Shown in pieces: positions 44,365-54,249 of a DNA stretch of 64,000 nucleotides (within the stretch, counting starts at the first letter, position 1; every line of letters starts with the position of its first letter). The translations under genes and the position numbers were made by a program. The notes below the pieces were generated by a model, which was given only the letters and a program-made list of their open reading frames with translations, searched no databases and was not told the origin of the DNA. This stretch comes from Iodobacter fluviatilis (lineage in GTDB: Bacteria; Pseudomonadota; Gammaproteobacteria; Burkholderiales; Chitinibacteraceae): contig NZ_UGHR01000001.1 in assembly GCF_900451195.1 (NCBI RefSeq), positions 186,001 through 250,000 on the forward strand, given 5' to 3'.

Positions 44365-44562
44365 GGATCACTCCCCAATGTCATATAGCAGCCAGAATAC
44401 CAGCGGGGTATTACAGTTTTTAGAAGGCTGGAAAAATAGACGTAAGACTGTGCGAAGCCGGCTGACTGCCAGCCGCTGCTTATTTAAGGAGAAGAGCAAG
44501 AATCGGGTCGCTCGCTCTATTTGGGCTTTGTATGCTTGAGCTTGATTTCATGAGGAGCAGAA

Positions 44563-45042
44563 ATGATGAATTTCCAAGTTCAAGCACTGGCAAGAGCGCT
44601 ATTTCAGCCGTTTTTTGCAATGGATAATGCCCAGCTCGCTAGCCATGGCGCAAGGCGCGTCATCCCCGATAAACCCTTGGGCTATCCTTGCCGGGTCAGC
44701 CTATGCGATGCCGCAGTAGGGGAGAGCTTAATACTGCTGCCCTTTAAGCATCACCAGGTAGACTCACCCTATCAGGCGAGCGGGCCCATTTTTGTACGTG
44801 AAAAGGGCGAAGCTGCTGCTCTGGCAATGAACCAATTGCCTGAGGAAATGGAAGCCAGGCAGATGTCGGTACGCGCTTACGATGCTGAAGGAATGATTAA
44901 AATAGCAGAGGTGGTGGAAGGCGCTCGGCTGGCTTTGCGTTTACAGCAGCTATTGCAAGTGCAAAGTATTGCTTATCTGCACTTACATTATGCAGGCTAT
45001 GGTTGTTATGCCTGTAAGGTGGTCAGGAGTCAGGAGAGTTAA
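44563..45042 (+). CDS. DUF1203 family protein
   Basis: The 159-aa protein matches DUF1203. It contains GYPCRVSLCDAAVGESLILL, followed by PFKHHQVDSPYQASGPIFVR, and ends with HYAGYGCYACKV. The function of the family is unknown. GAGGAG precedes the ATG; the second ATG one codon later is equally possible. It has no operon partner. Confidence 0.85.
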   Translation: MMNFQVQALARALFQPFFAMDNAQLASHGARRVIPDKPLGYPCRVSLCDAAVGESLILLPFKHHQVDSPYQASGPIFVREKGEAAALAMNQLPEEMEARQMSVRAYDAEGMIKIAEVVEGARLALRLQQLLQVQSIAYLHLHYAGYGCYACKVVRSQES

Positions 45043-45201
45043 GCGATATGCCTTAAGTGATTTTCTATCGCCAAGCAGTAAAAAAATTTGTCATCTACGC
45101 GTGTGTTTATCAGGGATCCAGCGGTGCAGCCGGGTCCCTGCCAAAGGAATGTGGGAGCGACGAGGTTTCGCGTAATGCGCCACCCCGTATTAAGCAAGTG
45201 C

Positions 45202-46833
45202 TTACAGTTTAAAACGCCCCACAATCCCTTGTAAATTCGCTGCCAATTCAGACAAATCTGTCAGGGTGACTCGGGTGTTTTTCAGAGCGATGTCGGTCTC
45301 TGTAACCTGATGGTTGATCTTTTCGGCCACTTGGGCGATTTGTTCGGTGGCCATCGATTGCTCGCGGGTGGCGGTGGATATTTCGAAGATTTTGCCCGAT
45401 ACCGATTGCATTTCGGCCTGCATGCTGCCGATGCGCTCGGCGATCACCTGAGCCAGTGCTTGATTGCCGCTTACCATCTCTTTGGTGGCTTGCATTTTGC
45501 CTACGGCGTGTTCGGTTTTATCGCTGATTGATCCCAGCATGCGCTCGATTTCTTCGGTGGCGCGGGCGGTGCGCTCGGCGAGTTTTCGTACTTCATCGGC
45601 TACTACCGCAAAGCCCCGGCCCGTTTCGCCCGCACGGGCGGCTTCGATGGCGGCGTTCAGTGCCAGTAAATTGGTTTGGCCTGCGATGTCTTTAATCGTG
45701 ACGGTGATTAGGCTGATTTGCTGCGATTGCTGCGACAGCTCGTGCATGGTGCTGCTGAGCTCTCCTACGGTATCGGCCATTTTATTGGTGTCGTCACGCA
45801 TGGTGTTAACCGCTTCGGCGCTTGCGTTTGCGCCTGAATCTGCATGGCGCACGGTGTCTTCAACTTGCTGGGTGCTGTCGGCAATATGAGCAATGCTGAC
45901 GGTGACTTCTTCAATATTGGCAGCAGATGCTGAGGCCATATCGGCTTGTTTATGCGATTCTAGCGATAGTTTTTGCGCCATTTGTTCGATATCGGCCACG
46001 CCCCCAGTGAGCTTGCTGGCCTGAGTGCGAACCTGATCAATTATTTTATGTAAATCGCTTAAAAATTGATTAAATGCACTGGCGATTTGGGCTGTTTCGT
46101 CGCGGCTGCTGCTGTCTAAGCGTACGGTCAGATCGGCGTTGCCGCTGCTTAAGTTTTGCATCGCAATTTTTAAGCGATTAAGCGGCCGGGTGACTAAATT
46201 GGCCAGCCATAGCGATGCCAGTGTGGATAGCAAAATGGCAACCATGCCCAAAATCACCGATTTAAGCAAAATGCTGTTCAGGGTTTCTTTCACAGAAGAT
46301 AAATTGGCATCAGCCGCTGCAACAATGGTTTCACCTTTGCTATTGGTAAAGGGCAGAAAAATGGTGCGAAAGCTGCCAAATTTGCTGTCGTATTCGTCAA
46401 AAGTGCGCTGCTTGCTGCTGATGGCAGCTTGTAATTGCTTGCTGGTGGAATCTGATGGGGTAAGGTAAACCTCGGCATCGGGTTTGTTTTCTTCTTCTGG
46501 GGAGAGCGAAGAGAGTACGTAATAGGTTTTGTTATCCCGCTGGATATAGCCATAAATAAACGGCAGGCCCAGCTCTTTGCTGTAGCGGGTAAGCCGCTCT
46601 GAAAGCTGGCGCATCTGGTGAAGATCGGCCTGCTCCCTGGGTTTTAACTCTGAATGAAAACCCTCACCTAAAACATAACGGTAGCCGGTGGCTGCGGCGG
46701 TTAGCTGGCTGTCAATGGCTTGCAGGGCATGGCTGCGAGCTTGTTGATAGCTGAAGTAGGTAAAAAATGTGACAGTGATTGTGGTTAAGACAATCATGAC
46801 GGTCTGAATTTTGCCTTTAAGTGTGTAAAACAT
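45202..46833 (-). CDS. Methyl-accepting chemotaxis protein, single-Cache-like
   Basis: The 543-aa receptor has membrane segments near 10-30 and 187-208 around a periplasmic domain of about 155 residues ([40 protein letters not shown]). HAMP and a signalling domain follow, with [27 protein letters not shown] favours the ATG at 46833 over the one two codons upstream. The ligand is unknown. Its upstream region abuts the putA control region. Confidence 0.9.
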   Translation of the reverse strand: MFYTLKGKIQTVMIVLTTITVTFFTYFSYQQARSHALQAIDSQLTAAATGYRYVLGEGFHSELKPREQADLHQMRQLSERLTRYSKELGLPFIYGYIQRDNKTYYVLSSLSPEEENKPDAEVYLTPSDSTSKQLQAAISSKQRTFDEYDSKFGSFRTIFLPFTNSKGETIVAAADANLSSVKETLNSILLKSVILGMVAILLSTLASLWLANLVTRPLNRLKIAMQNLSSGNADLTVRLDSSSRDETAQIASAFNQFLSDLHKIIDQVRTQASKLTGGVADIEQMAQKLSLESHKQADMASASAANIEEVTVSIAHIADSTQQVEDTVRHADSGANASAEAVNTMRDDTNKMADTVGELSSTMHELSQQSQQISLITVTIKDIAGQTNLLALNAAIEAARAGETGRGFAVVADEVRKLAERTARATEEIERMLGSISDKTEHAVGKMQATKEMVSGNQALAQVIAERIGSMQAEMQSVSGKIFEISTATREQSMATEQIAQVAEKINHQVTETDIALKNTRVTLTDLSELAANLQGIVGRFKL

Positions 46834-46956
46834 CTGCATTTTCCTCTATCCAGCTTGTTTATTTTGCTTCTTTTAATTGGGCGGATGGTATTACAAATGA
46901 ATAAAACAGGTTGAAAAATCTATGGACTATGTAAAAGGTGCTCTCTATTTTTAAAA

Positions 46957-47023
46957 GGTGCAACCAATTAGGTGCAACCCTAGGGATAGTCCTGACATTT
47001 TACGGTGCAACTCAATTTATAAT
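46957..47023 (+). promoter_or_regulatory. putA control region with three GGTGCAAC sites
   Basis: GGTGCAAC occurs at 46957-46964, 46971-46978 and 47004-47011; its complement GTTGCACC contains GTTGCA, the core of the E. coli PutA operator. A perfect TATAAT lies at 47018-47023, and the third site is just upstream of it. A further truncated GGTGCTC is at 46937. PutA, which has its own DNA-binding domain, probably represses itself here when proline is absent. Confidence 0.75.
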
Positions 47024-47053
47024 ATGCCATCTTGATCAAACAGAATGCGAAAA

Positions 47054-50000
47054 ATGGCCAGCACAACTCTAGGTATAAAGGTAGACGATGATTTGCGGGC
47101 GCGGATTAAAAACGCAGCGCAGCAATTAGATAGGACGCCTCATTGGCTGATTAAGCAATCGATTTTTGCTTATTTGCAACAGGTAGAGCAGGGCGGCCGT
47201 CCGATGGAGCTGGCGCAGGATGGTGAAGCGCTGCCCGTACTGGATGAAGCCGAAGGCGTTGAAAGTAATCTTCCTTTTCTGGAGCTGGCTCAGAGCATTG
47301 CGGTGCAAAGTGTTTTGCGCTCTGCCATTACCTCGGCCTATCGCCGGCCAGAGACCGAATGCCTGCCGGTCCTGATTGAGCAAGCCAAAATGCCAACGGA
47401 GCAAATGGCCGGGCAAACACAGGCGCTGGCGTATAAATTGGTGGCGGCATTACGCGCCAAGCGCACTGGCGGCGGCGTTGAAGGCCTGATTCACGAGTTC
47501 TCTTTATCCAGCCAGGAAGGCGTGGCACTGATGTGCCTAGCCGAAGCCTTGCTGCGTATTCCTGATCGCGCCACGCGTGATGTATTGATCCGCGATAAAG
47601 TCAGCAAGGGCGATTGGCATGCTCATCTGGGCCAATCCCCTTCTCTTTTTGTGAACGCCGCCAGTTGGGGGCTGATGCTGACAGGCAAGCTGGTTGCCAC
47701 CAATAGCGAGGCAGGCTTGTCTGCTGCGCTGACCCGCATGATTGGTAAGGGCGGCGAGCCTTTGATCCGCAAGGGCGTGGATATGGCGATGCGCCTGATG
47801 GGCGAGCAGTTTGTAACTGGCGAAACCATTGCCGAGGCGCTGGCCAATAGCCGCAAATTTGAAGCCCGTGGCTTTAGATATTCTTACGATATGCTGGGTG
47901 AAGCGGCTACCACAGCCGAAGATGCCAAGCGTTATTACGCTGCTTACGAGCAGGCGATTCATGCCATTGGTAAGGCATCGGCAGGACGTGGTATTTACGA
48001 AGGCCCGGGCATTTCGATCAAGCTTTCTGCCTTGCATCCGCGTTATTCGCGTGCCCAGCAAGACCGCGTTACGGCCGAACTCTTGCCCAGTGTCATTGCG
48101 CTTGCCCGCCTAGCCCGCAGCTACGATATTGGTTTAAATATTGATGCTGAAGAAGCCGATCGCTTAGAAATCTCCCTCGATTTACTGGAAGCGATGTGCT
48201 TTGACGAAGAGCTGGCAGGCTGGAATGGGATTGGTTTTGTGATTCAGGCCTATCAAAAACGTGCGCCGCATGTAATTGATTATGTGATCGATCTGGCCCG
48301 CCGCAGTGGCCATCGCCTGATGATCCGTTTGGTAAAAGGCGCGTACTGGGATAGCGAAATCAAGCGTGCGCAATTAGATGGCCTGGAAGATTATCCGGTC
48401 TACACACGTAAGGTTTATACCGATGTGGCTTACCTTGCCTGCGCTAAGAAACTGCTGGCTACGCCGGATGCGGTCTATCCGCAGTTTGCCACGCATAATG
48501 CGCAAACGCTTTCTGCAATTTATCATCTTGCCGGGCAAAATTATTATCCTGGCCAGTATGAGTTCCAGTGCCTGCACGGCATGGGCGAGCCTTTATATGA
48601 AGAAGTCACCGCGCGTGAAAAACTGGGCCGTCCTTGCCGCGTCTATGCGCCGGTGGGCAGCCATGAAACGCTGCTGGCCTATCTGGTGCGCCGCCTCCTA
48701 GAAAACGGTGCTAACAGCTCGTTTGTGAACCGTATTGCCGATGAAAATGTGGCCATTGAAGAATTGATTGTGGATCCCATCGAGCAAGCTTTGGCAGTGG
48801 TGCCACACTTTGCGCCGCACGATAAAATCCCTTTGCCACGACTCTTATTTGGTGCAAATCGTTTAAATTCCAGCGGTTTGGATTTATCCAATGAGCATCG
48901 CCTAGCTTCACTCTCTGCGGCTCTGCTGGCTGGCGCAAATACCGAATGGCTGGCGGCTCCGATGTTGGGTACGGCAGGTGAGCCAGATGCATCCCGTAAT
49001 CAGGCAGTTAAAAACCCGGCTGATCATCAGGATGTGGTTGGCCATGTGATCGAAGCCGATGTGACCGAAGTGGCTGCGGCCTTTACGCACGCCGCAAATA
49101 TCGGCCCGATCTGGCAGGCAACTGCGGTTGCAGAGCGCGCTGCCTGCCTGAACCGCGCCGCGCAATTGCTCGAATCCGGTATGCAGCCGCTTCTGGGCCT
49201 GATTGTGCGTGAAGCGGGTAAATCTCTGCCCAATGCCATTGCCGAAGTACGTGAAGCGGTCGATTTCTTACGCTATTACGCGGTGCAAATTGAGCAGGAT
49301 TTTGCCAACGACAGCCATCGCCCACTTGGCCCGGTGGTGTGTATTAGCCCATGGAATTTCCCGCTGGCCATCTTTATTGGCCAGGTAGCCGCAGCTTTGG
49401 CTGCGGGTAACCCGGTGCTGGCCAAGCCTGCCGAGCAAACCCCGCTGATCGCTGCCGAAGCAGTACGCATTCTGCGCGCGGCTGGTGTGCCTGCCGGTGC
49501 GGTGCAACTCTTACCTGGCCGTGGTGAAACCGTGGGTAGTGCTTTAATTAACGATGCGCGTTGTAGTGGCGTGATGTTCACCGGCTCTACTCAGGTCGCG
49601 CGTTTAATTGCCAGCAATCTAGCCAAACGTCTCGATAAAGAGGGCCGTACTATTCCTCTGATTGCCGAAACCGGCGGTCAGAATTGCATGATTGTCGATT
49701 CATCTGCCCTGGCAGAGCAGGTGGTGGGCGATGTGCTGATGTCGGCCTTTGATTCGGCTGGCCAGCGCTGCTCGGCGCTGCGCGTATTGTGCTTGCAGGA
49801 AGAAGCTGCAGATCACATCTTGCACATGCTGAAGGGCGCGATGCAGGAGCTAAATATAGGCAAGCCGGATTCGCTGGCCGTGGATGTAGGCCCGGTGATT
49901 GATCTTGAAGCGCAGCAAAATATCGCCAGCCATATCGCCGCATTTAAGAGCCGTGGTGCTGAAGTATCAGAGCTGCCTCTGCCTGCGGTCTGCCAGCAGG

Positions 50001-50938
50001 GCACCTTTATTGCGCCAACGCTGATCGAAATCAATAGCCTGTCTGAGCTGAAGCAAGAAGTCTTTGGCCCAGTATTGCATGTGATTCGCTATCGCCGTGA
50101 AGCACTGGATCAGCTGATTGATGATATTAATGGCACTGGCTTTGGCCTGACTTTTGGTGTGCATACCCGCATTGATGAAACCATCGCCCATGTGGTTGAA
50201 AAAGTGCAGGCCGGGAATATCTATGTTAACCGCAATGTGATCGGTGCCGTGGTTGGGGTGCAACCTTTTGGTGGCGAGGGTTTATCCGGGACGGGGCCTA
50301 AGGCCGGTGGCCCGCTGTACTTGCCACGCCTTCTTTCTCGCCGCCCTGCGCAAACTCTGCCGGGCGACCAAGCGGCGCTTGCTCCGCTGCTGGCTTATCA
50401 CGATCATTTGCAAGCTCGTCAGGAAGATGATGCAGCTGCACGTTGCAGCCGCTATCTGGCCGGATCTGGCTTAGGTGCAAATATCGACTTGCCAGGTCCT
50501 ACCGGCGAGCGCAACCGCTACTTGTTGCATCCGCGTGGCCCGGTGCTGTGTATTGCAGCAACGGAGCTGGGCGCAAAAGCGCAATTTTCTGCGGCCTTAG
50601 CCAGCGGTAATCCTGCGGTGTTTATTGCGCATCCGGCGGTAAAAACGATGGTTGATGGCCTGCCAAAAGCGTTGTCCGGCGGAGTCTTTGTGAAGCCTTC
50701 TATTGCCGAAGCGGGCGTGGTTGGGGCGGTCTTGTTTGAAGGCGACAGCGATGCACTTGCTGAGGTCAACCGCCAGGTGGCAGAAATCGCCGGGCCAATT
50801 CTGCAAGTACAAGGCTTGTCCAGCGAAGCCCTTGCTGCAGGCGAAGATTTTGATCTGGCCCGCTTATTAGCCGAGCGCTCTATCAGCGTAAATACCGCAG
50901 CTGCAGGCGGTAATGCGAGTTTGATGAGTATTAGTTAA
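47054..50938 (+). CDS. putA: Trifunctional PutA (proline and P5C dehydrogenase, repressor)
   Basis: The protein of about 1294 aa has a ribbon-helix-helix DNA-binding domain at the start (STTLGIKVDDDLRARIKNAA, DRTPHWLIKQSIF). The FAD-dependent proline dehydrogenase barrel follows (about 200-560, ISIKLSALHPRYSRAQQDR, MIRLVKGAYWDSEIKRAQ). Then comes the P5C/aldehyde dehydrogenase domain (about 640-1110) with CISPWNFPLAIFIGQ, AETGGQNCMIVDSSAL and the catalytic Cys in DSAGQRCSALRVL. The protein oxidises proline to glutamate and represses its own gene. The ATG at 47054 fits the E. coli N-terminus; an ATG three codons upstream is in frame. Confidence 0.95.
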   Translation: MASTTLGIKVDDDLRARIKNAAQQLDRTPHWLIKQSIFAYLQQVEQGGRPMELAQDGEALPVLDEAEGVESNLPFLELAQSIAVQSVLRSAITSAYRRPETECLPVLIEQAKMPTEQMAGQTQALAYKLVAALRAKRTGGGVEGLIHEFSLSSQEGVALMCLAEALLRIPDRATRDVLIRDKVSKGDWHAHLGQSPSLFVNAASWGLMLTGKLVATNSEAGLSAALTRMIGKGGEPLIRKGVDMAMRLMGEQFVTGETIAEALANSRKFEARGFRYSYDMLGEAATTAEDAKRYYAAYEQAIHAIGKASAGRGIYEGPGISIKLSALHPRYSRAQQDRVTAELLPSVIALARLARSYDIGLNIDAEEADRLEISLDLLEAMCFDEELAGWNGIGFVIQAYQKRAPHVIDYVIDLARRSGHRLMIRLVKGAYWDSEIKRAQLDGLEDYPVYTRKVYTDVAYLACAKKLLATPDAVYPQFATHNAQTLSAIYHLAGQNYYPGQYEFQCLHGMGEPLYEEVTAREKLGRPCRVYAPVGSHETLLAYLVRRLLENGANSSFVNRIADENVAIEELIVDPIEQALAVVPHFAPHDKIPLPRLLFGANRLNSSGLDLSNEHRLASLSAALLAGANTEWLAAPMLGTAGEPDASRNQAVKNPADHQDVVGHVIEADVTEVAAAFTHAANIGPIWQATAVAERAACLNRAAQLLESGMQPLLGLIVREAGKSLPNAIAEVREAVDFLRYYAVQIEQDFANDSHRPLGPVVCISPWNFPLAIFIGQVAAALAAGNPVLAKPAEQTPLIAAEAVRILRAAGVPAGAVQLLPGRGETVGSALINDARCSGVMFTGSTQVARLIASNLAKRLDKEGRTIPLIAETGGQNCMIVDSSALAEQVVGDVLMSAFDSAGQRCSALRVLCLQEEAADHILHMLKGAMQELNIGKPDSLAVDVGPVIDLEAQQNIASHIAAFKSRGAEVSELPLPAVCQQGTFIAPTLIEINSLSELKQEVFGPVLHVIRYRREALDQLIDDINGTGFGLTFGVHTRIDETIAHVVEKVQAGNIYVNRNVIGAVVGVQPFGGEGLSGTGPKAGGPLYLPRLLSRRPAQTLPGDQAALAPLLAYHDHLQARQEDDAAARCSRYLAGSGLGANIDLPGPTGERNRYLLHPRGPVLCIAATELGAKAQFSAALASGNPAVFIAHPAVKTMVDGLPKALSGGVFVKPSIAEAGVVGAVLFEGDSDALAEVNRQVAEIAGPILQVQGLSSEALAAGEDFDLARLLAERSISVNTAAAGGNASLMSIS

Positions 50939-50965
50939 GGGTCGGTTTTCTGTTATCGCGGCTTT

Positions 50966-51030
50966 CGTAGGTTGTGGTTAGCGGGTTTGCGTCGCCGATT
51001 TTTGGCGATGCAAACTCGCGTAACCCAACA
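50966..51030. repeat. GTAGGTTG...TAACCCAACA palindromic repeat
   Basis: CGTAGGTTGTGGTTAGCG at the left and CGCGTAACCCAACA at the right are the familiar ends of a common intergenic palindrome. Inside, GTTTGCGTCGCC and GGCGATGCAAAC form a hairpin with one mismatch. Confidence 0.7.
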
Positions 51031-51093
51031 TATATCAGGGAGTGGTAGAGCTCGCTGATAATTAAGGTCTGATGTTCCGCAGTGATCATCTTT

Positions 51094-51330
51094 TTAGTGC
51101 CTTCGGCACGTTGATTTTGGCTGTATCCCCGCGGGGGACTCCCTTTCTTGAACGGCCAAGAAAGGAAGCAAAACCGCAAACTCAAAAACACGAAGACCCC
51201 TACTACGGTCCAATCGAGTCGGCGGCGGGCGGGATTCGCTCGTCCCTCGCTCCCAAGCGATCCCCCGTCCCGCTTGTTCGGAGCTTGCGTGTTTCAAGGG
51301 GAGATTTAAGCCCCATGCCACGAGCTGCGA
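51094..51330. repeat. GC-rich non-coding repeat-like block
   Basis: The block has a CCTTTCTTG/CAAGAAAGG hairpin (51142-51165), a CCCCGCGGGG palindrome (51127-51136), and GC-rich unphased sequence afterwards. Reading frames on both strands look artefactual (low-complexity Arg/Ser/Pro). It resembles dispersed elements seen between genes in other betaproteobacteria. Together with its neighbours it fills the 630-bp gap after putA. Confidence 0.5.
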
Positions 51331-51396
51331 TACAAATCCTACACAGGGTTTTTAAATACTTTAAACCTAAGAAAAAAACTTAACTCAAGCCCTATT

Positions 51397-51470
51397 TTTC
51401 TCCGTGAAACTCCGTGTTCTCTGTGGCATCGCGGGTTCAAGATTTGGGTTTCCGTTGCATAACATCAGTT
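51397..51470. repeat. Dispersed intergenic repeat, copy C
   Basis: TTCTCCGTGAAACTCCGTG, TTCTCTGTGGCATCGCGGGT, TCAAGATTTGGGTTTCCG and ATAACATCAG align along the whole length with 11343-11420. It lies about 100 bp before yceH. Confidence 0.75.
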
Positions 51471-51568
51471 AAGGTATCTAAACTTTGCTCTTGTTCTTTG
51501 GAAAGTTTAGTAAGCTTCGCATCATTTAAGTGCATAATAAACCCATCTGCTTGACCTGCTGGTGATCT

Positions 51569-52204
51569 ATGACTTTCCTCCTCTCCCTGCTTGAAACCCG
51601 TATTCTGGGTGTTTTAATCGAAAAGCAAATTACTGTTCCTGATACCTATCCTTTATCTTTGAATTCCCTTGTTTCAGGTTGTAATCAGAAATCCAGCCGA
51701 GATCCTGTCATGTCAATTAATGACACCGAAGCGGATGAAGCGCTGGTGCATTTAAAAGAGCTGAAGCTGGTTGAGTCTTCGCACTTGGGCGGGCGTATTG
51801 CGCGTTATTCGCAGCGCTTTGCAGCCGTGTTTCAAGTGCCATCGCAATCGGTTGCTATTTTAACGGTGCTGATGTTGCGCGGCCCGCAAACGGCAGGCGA
51901 GCTGCGTTTGGCTTGTGAGCGTTTGCATAAGTTTTCGGATATATCAGCGGTAGAGGCTTTTTTAGAAGAGCTTGCATCCCGTAGTAGCGGGGCTTTAGTC
52001 GTGAAGCTGCCTCGTCAGCCAGGGGCAAGAGAGTGCCGCTGGGCGCATTTATTATCCGGCGAGCCGGTGATCAATGAGGCTACGCCAAGTGTTAAAGGCA
52101 GTGCCGATTCAGCCTTGCAGGCTAAAGTGGATCTTTTAGAAGCCGAACTCTTTGAATTAAAAGAAAAAGTGGCCCGCATTTGCGCTGAATTAGGTGTGGA
52201 ATAA
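51569..52204 (+). CDS. yceH: YceH family (UPF0502/DUF480) protein
   Basis: The 211-aa protein matches YceH: ETRILGVLIEKQITVPDTYP, LSLNSLVSGCNQKSSRDPV, and LMLRGPQTAGELRLACERLH. The fold is two winged-helix domains, and a coiled coil closes the protein (about 185-211). The function is not established. GGTGA precedes the ATG. The genes that follow to 54738 run in the same direction. Confidence 0.9.
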   Translation: MTFLLSLLETRILGVLIEKQITVPDTYPLSLNSLVSGCNQKSSRDPVMSINDTEADEALVHLKELKLVESSHLGGRIARYSQRFAAVFQVPSQSVAILTVLMLRGPQTAGELRLACERLHKFSDISAVEAFLEELASRSSGALVVKLPRQPGARECRWAHLLSGEPVINEATPSVKGSADSALQAKVDLLEAELFELKEKVARICAELGVE

Positions 52205-52422
52205 CAGGTATTGCTGGCGTTTGGTGGGCAATTGCGATAAGCCTTTAATCAAACGTCAGACCTAGGCTGGCGTGCCATGCGGCAAAGAATGCCGCCTAGC
52301 AGAGGTATTAAAGTCTTCTTATATGCTGCCGATGATCTGGCTATGCGGCTTGCAAGCTTTCGAAACTTTGGCACGATGCTTGCATAGTCTTTTGATAACA
52401 CTTGATCATCAGGATGTTTATC

Positions 52423-52620
52423 ATGAGCACTTTTGTCATCCATCCCATCTGGCCGGTAAGTGAACCCGAATCAATGGAGTACGGCCTTTTCCGTGTGACT
52501 CGGCATGGCGAGCTGGAGCTGCTTCGTAGTGCCTGTCTGGAAAGTCTGACCGATGTGCATCACAAGATGCTGCATTTGGCTGAGCATGCTAAAAATCCCC
52601 GGCAATGCAGGGCGGATTGA
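52423..52620 (+). CDS. Small hypothetical protein, 65 aa
   Basis: AGGATG lies 8 nt before the ATG at 52423, so this start is better than one seven codons upstream. The protein starts MSTFVIHPIWPVSEPESMEY and contains a middle RHGELELLRSACLESLTDVH helix. It has no signal peptide and one Cys in each half. I recognise no family. It lies between yceH and yaeQ on the same strand. Confidence 0.55.
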   Translation: MSTFVIHPIWPVSEPESMEYGLFRVTRHGELELLRSACLESLTDVHHKMLHLAEHAKNPRQCRAD

Positions 52621-52674
52621 GCTTTCACATTTAGGGTAAGATGCGGGCTTATTTTATTTTTCTCGTGATCCGCT

Positions 52675-53220
52675 ATGGCCCTGAAGGCAACTATTTTTAA
52701 GTCTGATCTGCAAATTGCAGATATGGATCGTCATTACTACGCTAGCCATTCTTTAGTGATTGCCCGTCATCCTTCTGAAAATGATGAACGCATGATGGTG
52801 CGCCTTTTAGCCTTTGCTTTGCATGCCAGCGAAACGCTTGCGTTTACTAAAGGCTTAAGTGATACCGATGAGCCGGATATCTGGCAAAAAGATTTTACCG
52901 GTGCAATTGAATTGTGGATTGAATTAGGCCAGCCCGATGAAAAGCGAATTCGCCAAGCCTGTGGTAAAGCGCAAAAAGTATCGGTGTTTACTTATAGCGG
53001 CAATAGTGCGGATGTTTGGTGGAAAGGCATTGCCAGCAAATTAGAGCGTTTGGATAATCTGCAAGTGATTAATGTGCCGGTAGAAATGACCCAAACATTA
53101 GCTACTCTGGCTAATCGCAATATGCAATTGCAATGTACGATTCAGGATGGGCAGGTTTGGCTGGCAGATAACAGCCAGTCTATTGAAACACATTTCACAA
53201 TTTTAAAAGCCTTTAAATAA
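52675..53220 (+). CDS. yaeQ: YaeQ family protein
   Basis: The 181-aa protein matches YaeQ along its length: MALKATIFKSDLQIADMDRH, HYYASHSLVIARHPSENDER, EPDIWQKDFTGAIELWIELG, and FTYSGNSADVWWKGI. Structures of this family show a PD-(D/E)XK nuclease-like fold, though the reaction is not settled. The next genes, a MazG-like hydrolase and DUF1415, follow at short spacing. Confidence 0.92.
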   Translation: MALKATIFKSDLQIADMDRHYYASHSLVIARHPSENDERMMVRLLAFALHASETLAFTKGLSDTDEPDIWQKDFTGAIELWIELGQPDEKRIRQACGKAQKVSVFTYSGNSADVWWKGIASKLERLDNLQVINVPVEMTQTLATLANRNMQLQCTIQDGQVWLADNSQSIETHFTILKAFK

Positions 53221-53287
53221 AACCGGGTGGGGCAGTATTTATGCCCACGCGCCATTAATGATCACCTGTCAGTAAGAGCCGCCATTT

Positions 53288-53596
53288 ATGGATTTAAACC
53301 AGCTTATGCTCGATGTCCGCCAGTTTGCACAAGCGCGCGATTGGGAGCGTTATCACACACCTAAGAATTTATGCATGGCGATGTCGGTAGAAATGGCCGA
53401 GTTAGTAGAGCATTTCCAATGGGCAACGCCAGAGGAATCTCAGCAATTAGATGCAGCTAAGCGTGAAGCGGTAGAGCAGGAAATGGCCGATGTATTGCTA
53501 TATATGATCAGGCTGGCCGATGTGCTGAATGTAGATTTAGAACGCGCCATTCGGGCAAAAATGGTTTTAAATGCCGTTAAATATCCACCTTTGTAA
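53288..53596 (+). CDS. MazG-like nucleotide pyrophosphohydrolase
   Basis: The 102-aa protein is a minimal MazG-fold enzyme of the RS21-C6/dCTPase kind: QFAQARDWERYHTPKNLCMA, then SVEMAELVEHFQW and EQEMADVLLYMIRLADVL. The ExxE and ExxD metal-binding pairs are intact. It probably hydrolyses non-canonical or excess nucleoside triphosphates. Only 2 bp separate it from the DUF1415 gene, so the two are surely co-transcribed. Confidence 0.9.
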   Translation: MDLNQLMLDVRQFAQARDWERYHTPKNLCMAMSVEMAELVEHFQWATPEESQQLDAAKREAVEQEMADVLLYMIRLADVLNVDLERAIRAKMVLNAVKYPPL

Positions 53597-53598
53597 AT

Positions 53599-54144
53599 AT
53601 GATGAATCTATCCAACGATCAAATTATTCAGGATACCGAGCGCTGGCTGGAAAAAGCCGTGATTGGTTTAAATCTTTGCCCCTTTGCTAAAGCGGTGCAT
53701 GTTAAAAAGCAGCTTCGCTATGCAGTGAGTGATGCTCGTAATATTGATGTGCTGATTGAGACATTAATTAAAGAGTTGGAGCTGTTAGCAGAAACAGATT
53801 CGGCAAAGATTGAAATGACGCTGCTGATTCATCCCTATGTACTGGGGGATTTTTTGGCTTATAACGATTTTCTTGAAATTGCAGATTCAGTGCTTGAAGA
53901 ATTAAATCTGGATGGCATTTTTCAAATTGCCAGTTTTCATCCGCAGTACCAGTTTGAAGGTAGCCAGCCGGATGATATCGACAATTACACTAATCGCAGT
54001 CCCTATCCTACTTTGCACTTACTGCGTGAAGATAGTATCTCTAAGGCGGTTGAGGCTTTTCCAGATGCTGATGTGATTGTTGATCGTAATATTGCCACTC
54101 TGCGCAGCATGGGGCATGAGGGTTGGAAAAAGCTCTGGGTGTAG
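53599..54144 (+). CDS. DUF1415 family protein
   Basis: The 181-aa protein shows the family core LNLCPFAKAVHVKKQLRYAV, then TLLIHPYVLGDFLAYNDFL, IASFHPQYQFEG, NYTNRSPYPTLHLLREDSI, and a late PDADVIVDRNIATLRSMG. The role is unknown. Invariant CPFAKA may point to a redox or metal role. It begins 2 bp after the MazG-like gene. A second ATG one codon downstream is equally likely. Confidence 0.9.
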   Translation: MMNLSNDQIIQDTERWLEKAVIGLNLCPFAKAVHVKKQLRYAVSDARNIDVLIETLIKELELLAETDSAKIEMTLLIHPYVLGDFLAYNDFLEIADSVLEELNLDGIFQIASFHPQYQFEGSQPDDIDNYTNRSPYPTLHLLREDSISKAVEAFPDADVIVDRNIATLRSMGHEGWKKLWV

Positions 54145-54249
54145 GGGCTGAAGTAGATATAGAGCAAATACGCAGCATTTACATTAAAGATTAAATGAAC
54201 TTTGGCGCTGTGGGTCATCCTAATAAGGATTGATTGCCAAGGATGATTT

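Noticed and set aside
51072..51383. Overlapping ORFs on both strands after putA
   Set aside because: They lie in a GC-rich repeat-like block, have low-complexity Arg/Ser/Pro composition and no ribosome site.
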